From the NCBI GenBank assembly GCA_029259835.1, contig JAJDEL010000700.1, forward strand, positions 1 to 7,167: a DNA stretch of 7,167 nt. The letters are read 5' to 3'. Under the pieces are notes generated by a model. That model worked only from the letters and a program-made list of their open reading frames with translations, did not search any database and was not told the DNA's origin. This stretch comes from Planctomicrobium sp. (GTDB lineage Bacteria; Planctomycetota; Planctomycetia; Planctomycetales; Planctomycetaceae). This document shows positions 6,907 to 7,167 of the stretch, piece after piece. Each line of letters begins with the position of its first letter. The first letter of the stretch is position 1. The position numbers were made by a program, and so were the translations under genes.

Positions 6907-7167
6907 CTACGAAGTCGCCGCTTGTTTTTTCAATGACTCTGTTGCATCGATGATTCGAGTCAGTACCGAGTCCGCATCGACCCCGGCAGCTTCTGCATTG
7001 AAGGTGAGGATGATGCGGTGTCGCAAAACCGGATGTGCGACGGCAATTAAATCTGCTGTCGTTGCATGGCAGCGGCGATTGAGAAGTGCGCGGGCTTTCG
7101 CAGCCATCAGCAGTGAAATCGTTGCCCGAGGTCCGGCTCCCAACTGCACCATTTGCTGAAGTTCGGT
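6907..7167 (-). CDS. moxR: MoxR-family AAA+ ATPase, C-terminal fragment
   Basis: This is the last 86 codons of a gene that continues past the right edge; the frame is open to base 7167. The visible part is the C-terminal lid of a MoxR-type AAA+ ATPase. It contains a GAGPRA segment about ten residues in, matching the conserved GASPRA stretch whose arginine is the sensor-2 residue contacting ATP. It is followed by an alanine-rich helix (LLMAAKARALL), a short T-x-x-DL turn, and the VLRHRIIL strand that is very typical of the family. Walker A, Walker B and the arginine finger are outside the window. MoxR proteins are thought to act as chaperone-like ATPases that remodel or insert metal into VWA-domain partners, and three VWA proteins follow in the same direction. 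An ATG at 7152 lies inside the conserved lid and is not the real start. Family assignment is secure; the specific substrate is unknown. Confidence 0.93.
   Translation of the reverse strand, partial: TELQQMVQLGAGPRATISLLMAAKARALLNRRCHATTADLIAVAHPVLRHRIILTFNAEAAGVDADSVLTRIIDATESLKKQAATS

Noticed and set aside
1..7167. CRISPR array, tRNA, rRNA, insertion sequence or prophage genes
   Set aside because: No spaced direct repeats, cloverleaf-like segments, rRNA-like sequence, transposase or phage motifs were seen on either strand.

Overview
The window is an almost fully coding stretch (no gene-free gap exceeds about 100 bases) in which every supported gene lies on the minus strand, so transcription runs from high to low coordinates. 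Base composition is near half G+C. The gene order and protein architectures point to a planctomycete: a MoxR ATPase, a DUF58 protein, a BatA-like membrane VWA protein, a second large membrane VWA protein with a glutamine-amidotransferase-like fold, and a multi-pass membrane protein. A palindromic GGACAGG...CCTGTCC intergenic repeat is consistent with that group. The genus cannot be fixed from this sequence alone.

Layout in order of transcription: (1) the C-terminal end of a MoxR-type AAA+ ATPase, 6907-7167, cut by the right edge; (2) a complete DUF58/VWA protein, 5892-6848; (3) a 99-base gap carrying a 48-base double-hairpin palindromic repeat; (4) a BatA-like membrane protein, 3459-5792, which I start at a GTG with a strong Shine-Dalgarno rather than at an upstream TTG inside the repeat; (5) a second, larger membrane VWA protein, 606-3416; (6) the N-terminal 190 residues of a membrane protein, 2-571, cut by the left edge. 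Gaps between genes are 58, 99, 42 and 34 bases with no convincing terminator, so this is read as one operon.

Working model (inference from family knowledge and positive-inside topology): the MoxR ATPase and DUF58 protein act in the cytoplasm as a chaperone-like pair. The BatA-like protein and its larger neighbour are anchored by two N-terminal and one C-terminal membrane helices and present VWA, beta-sandwich and degenerate amidotransferase-like domains on the far side of the membrane. The last gene adds a three-helix N-terminal membrane module. This is a recognisable member of the MoxR-DUF58-Bat class, whose biochemical role in planctomycetes is poorly known, rather than a clearly new system. 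The less ordinary details are a very long helical insertion inside the VWA domain of the largest protein, loss of the third metal-site threonine in two of three VWA domains, and two repeat-like elements at gene junctions.
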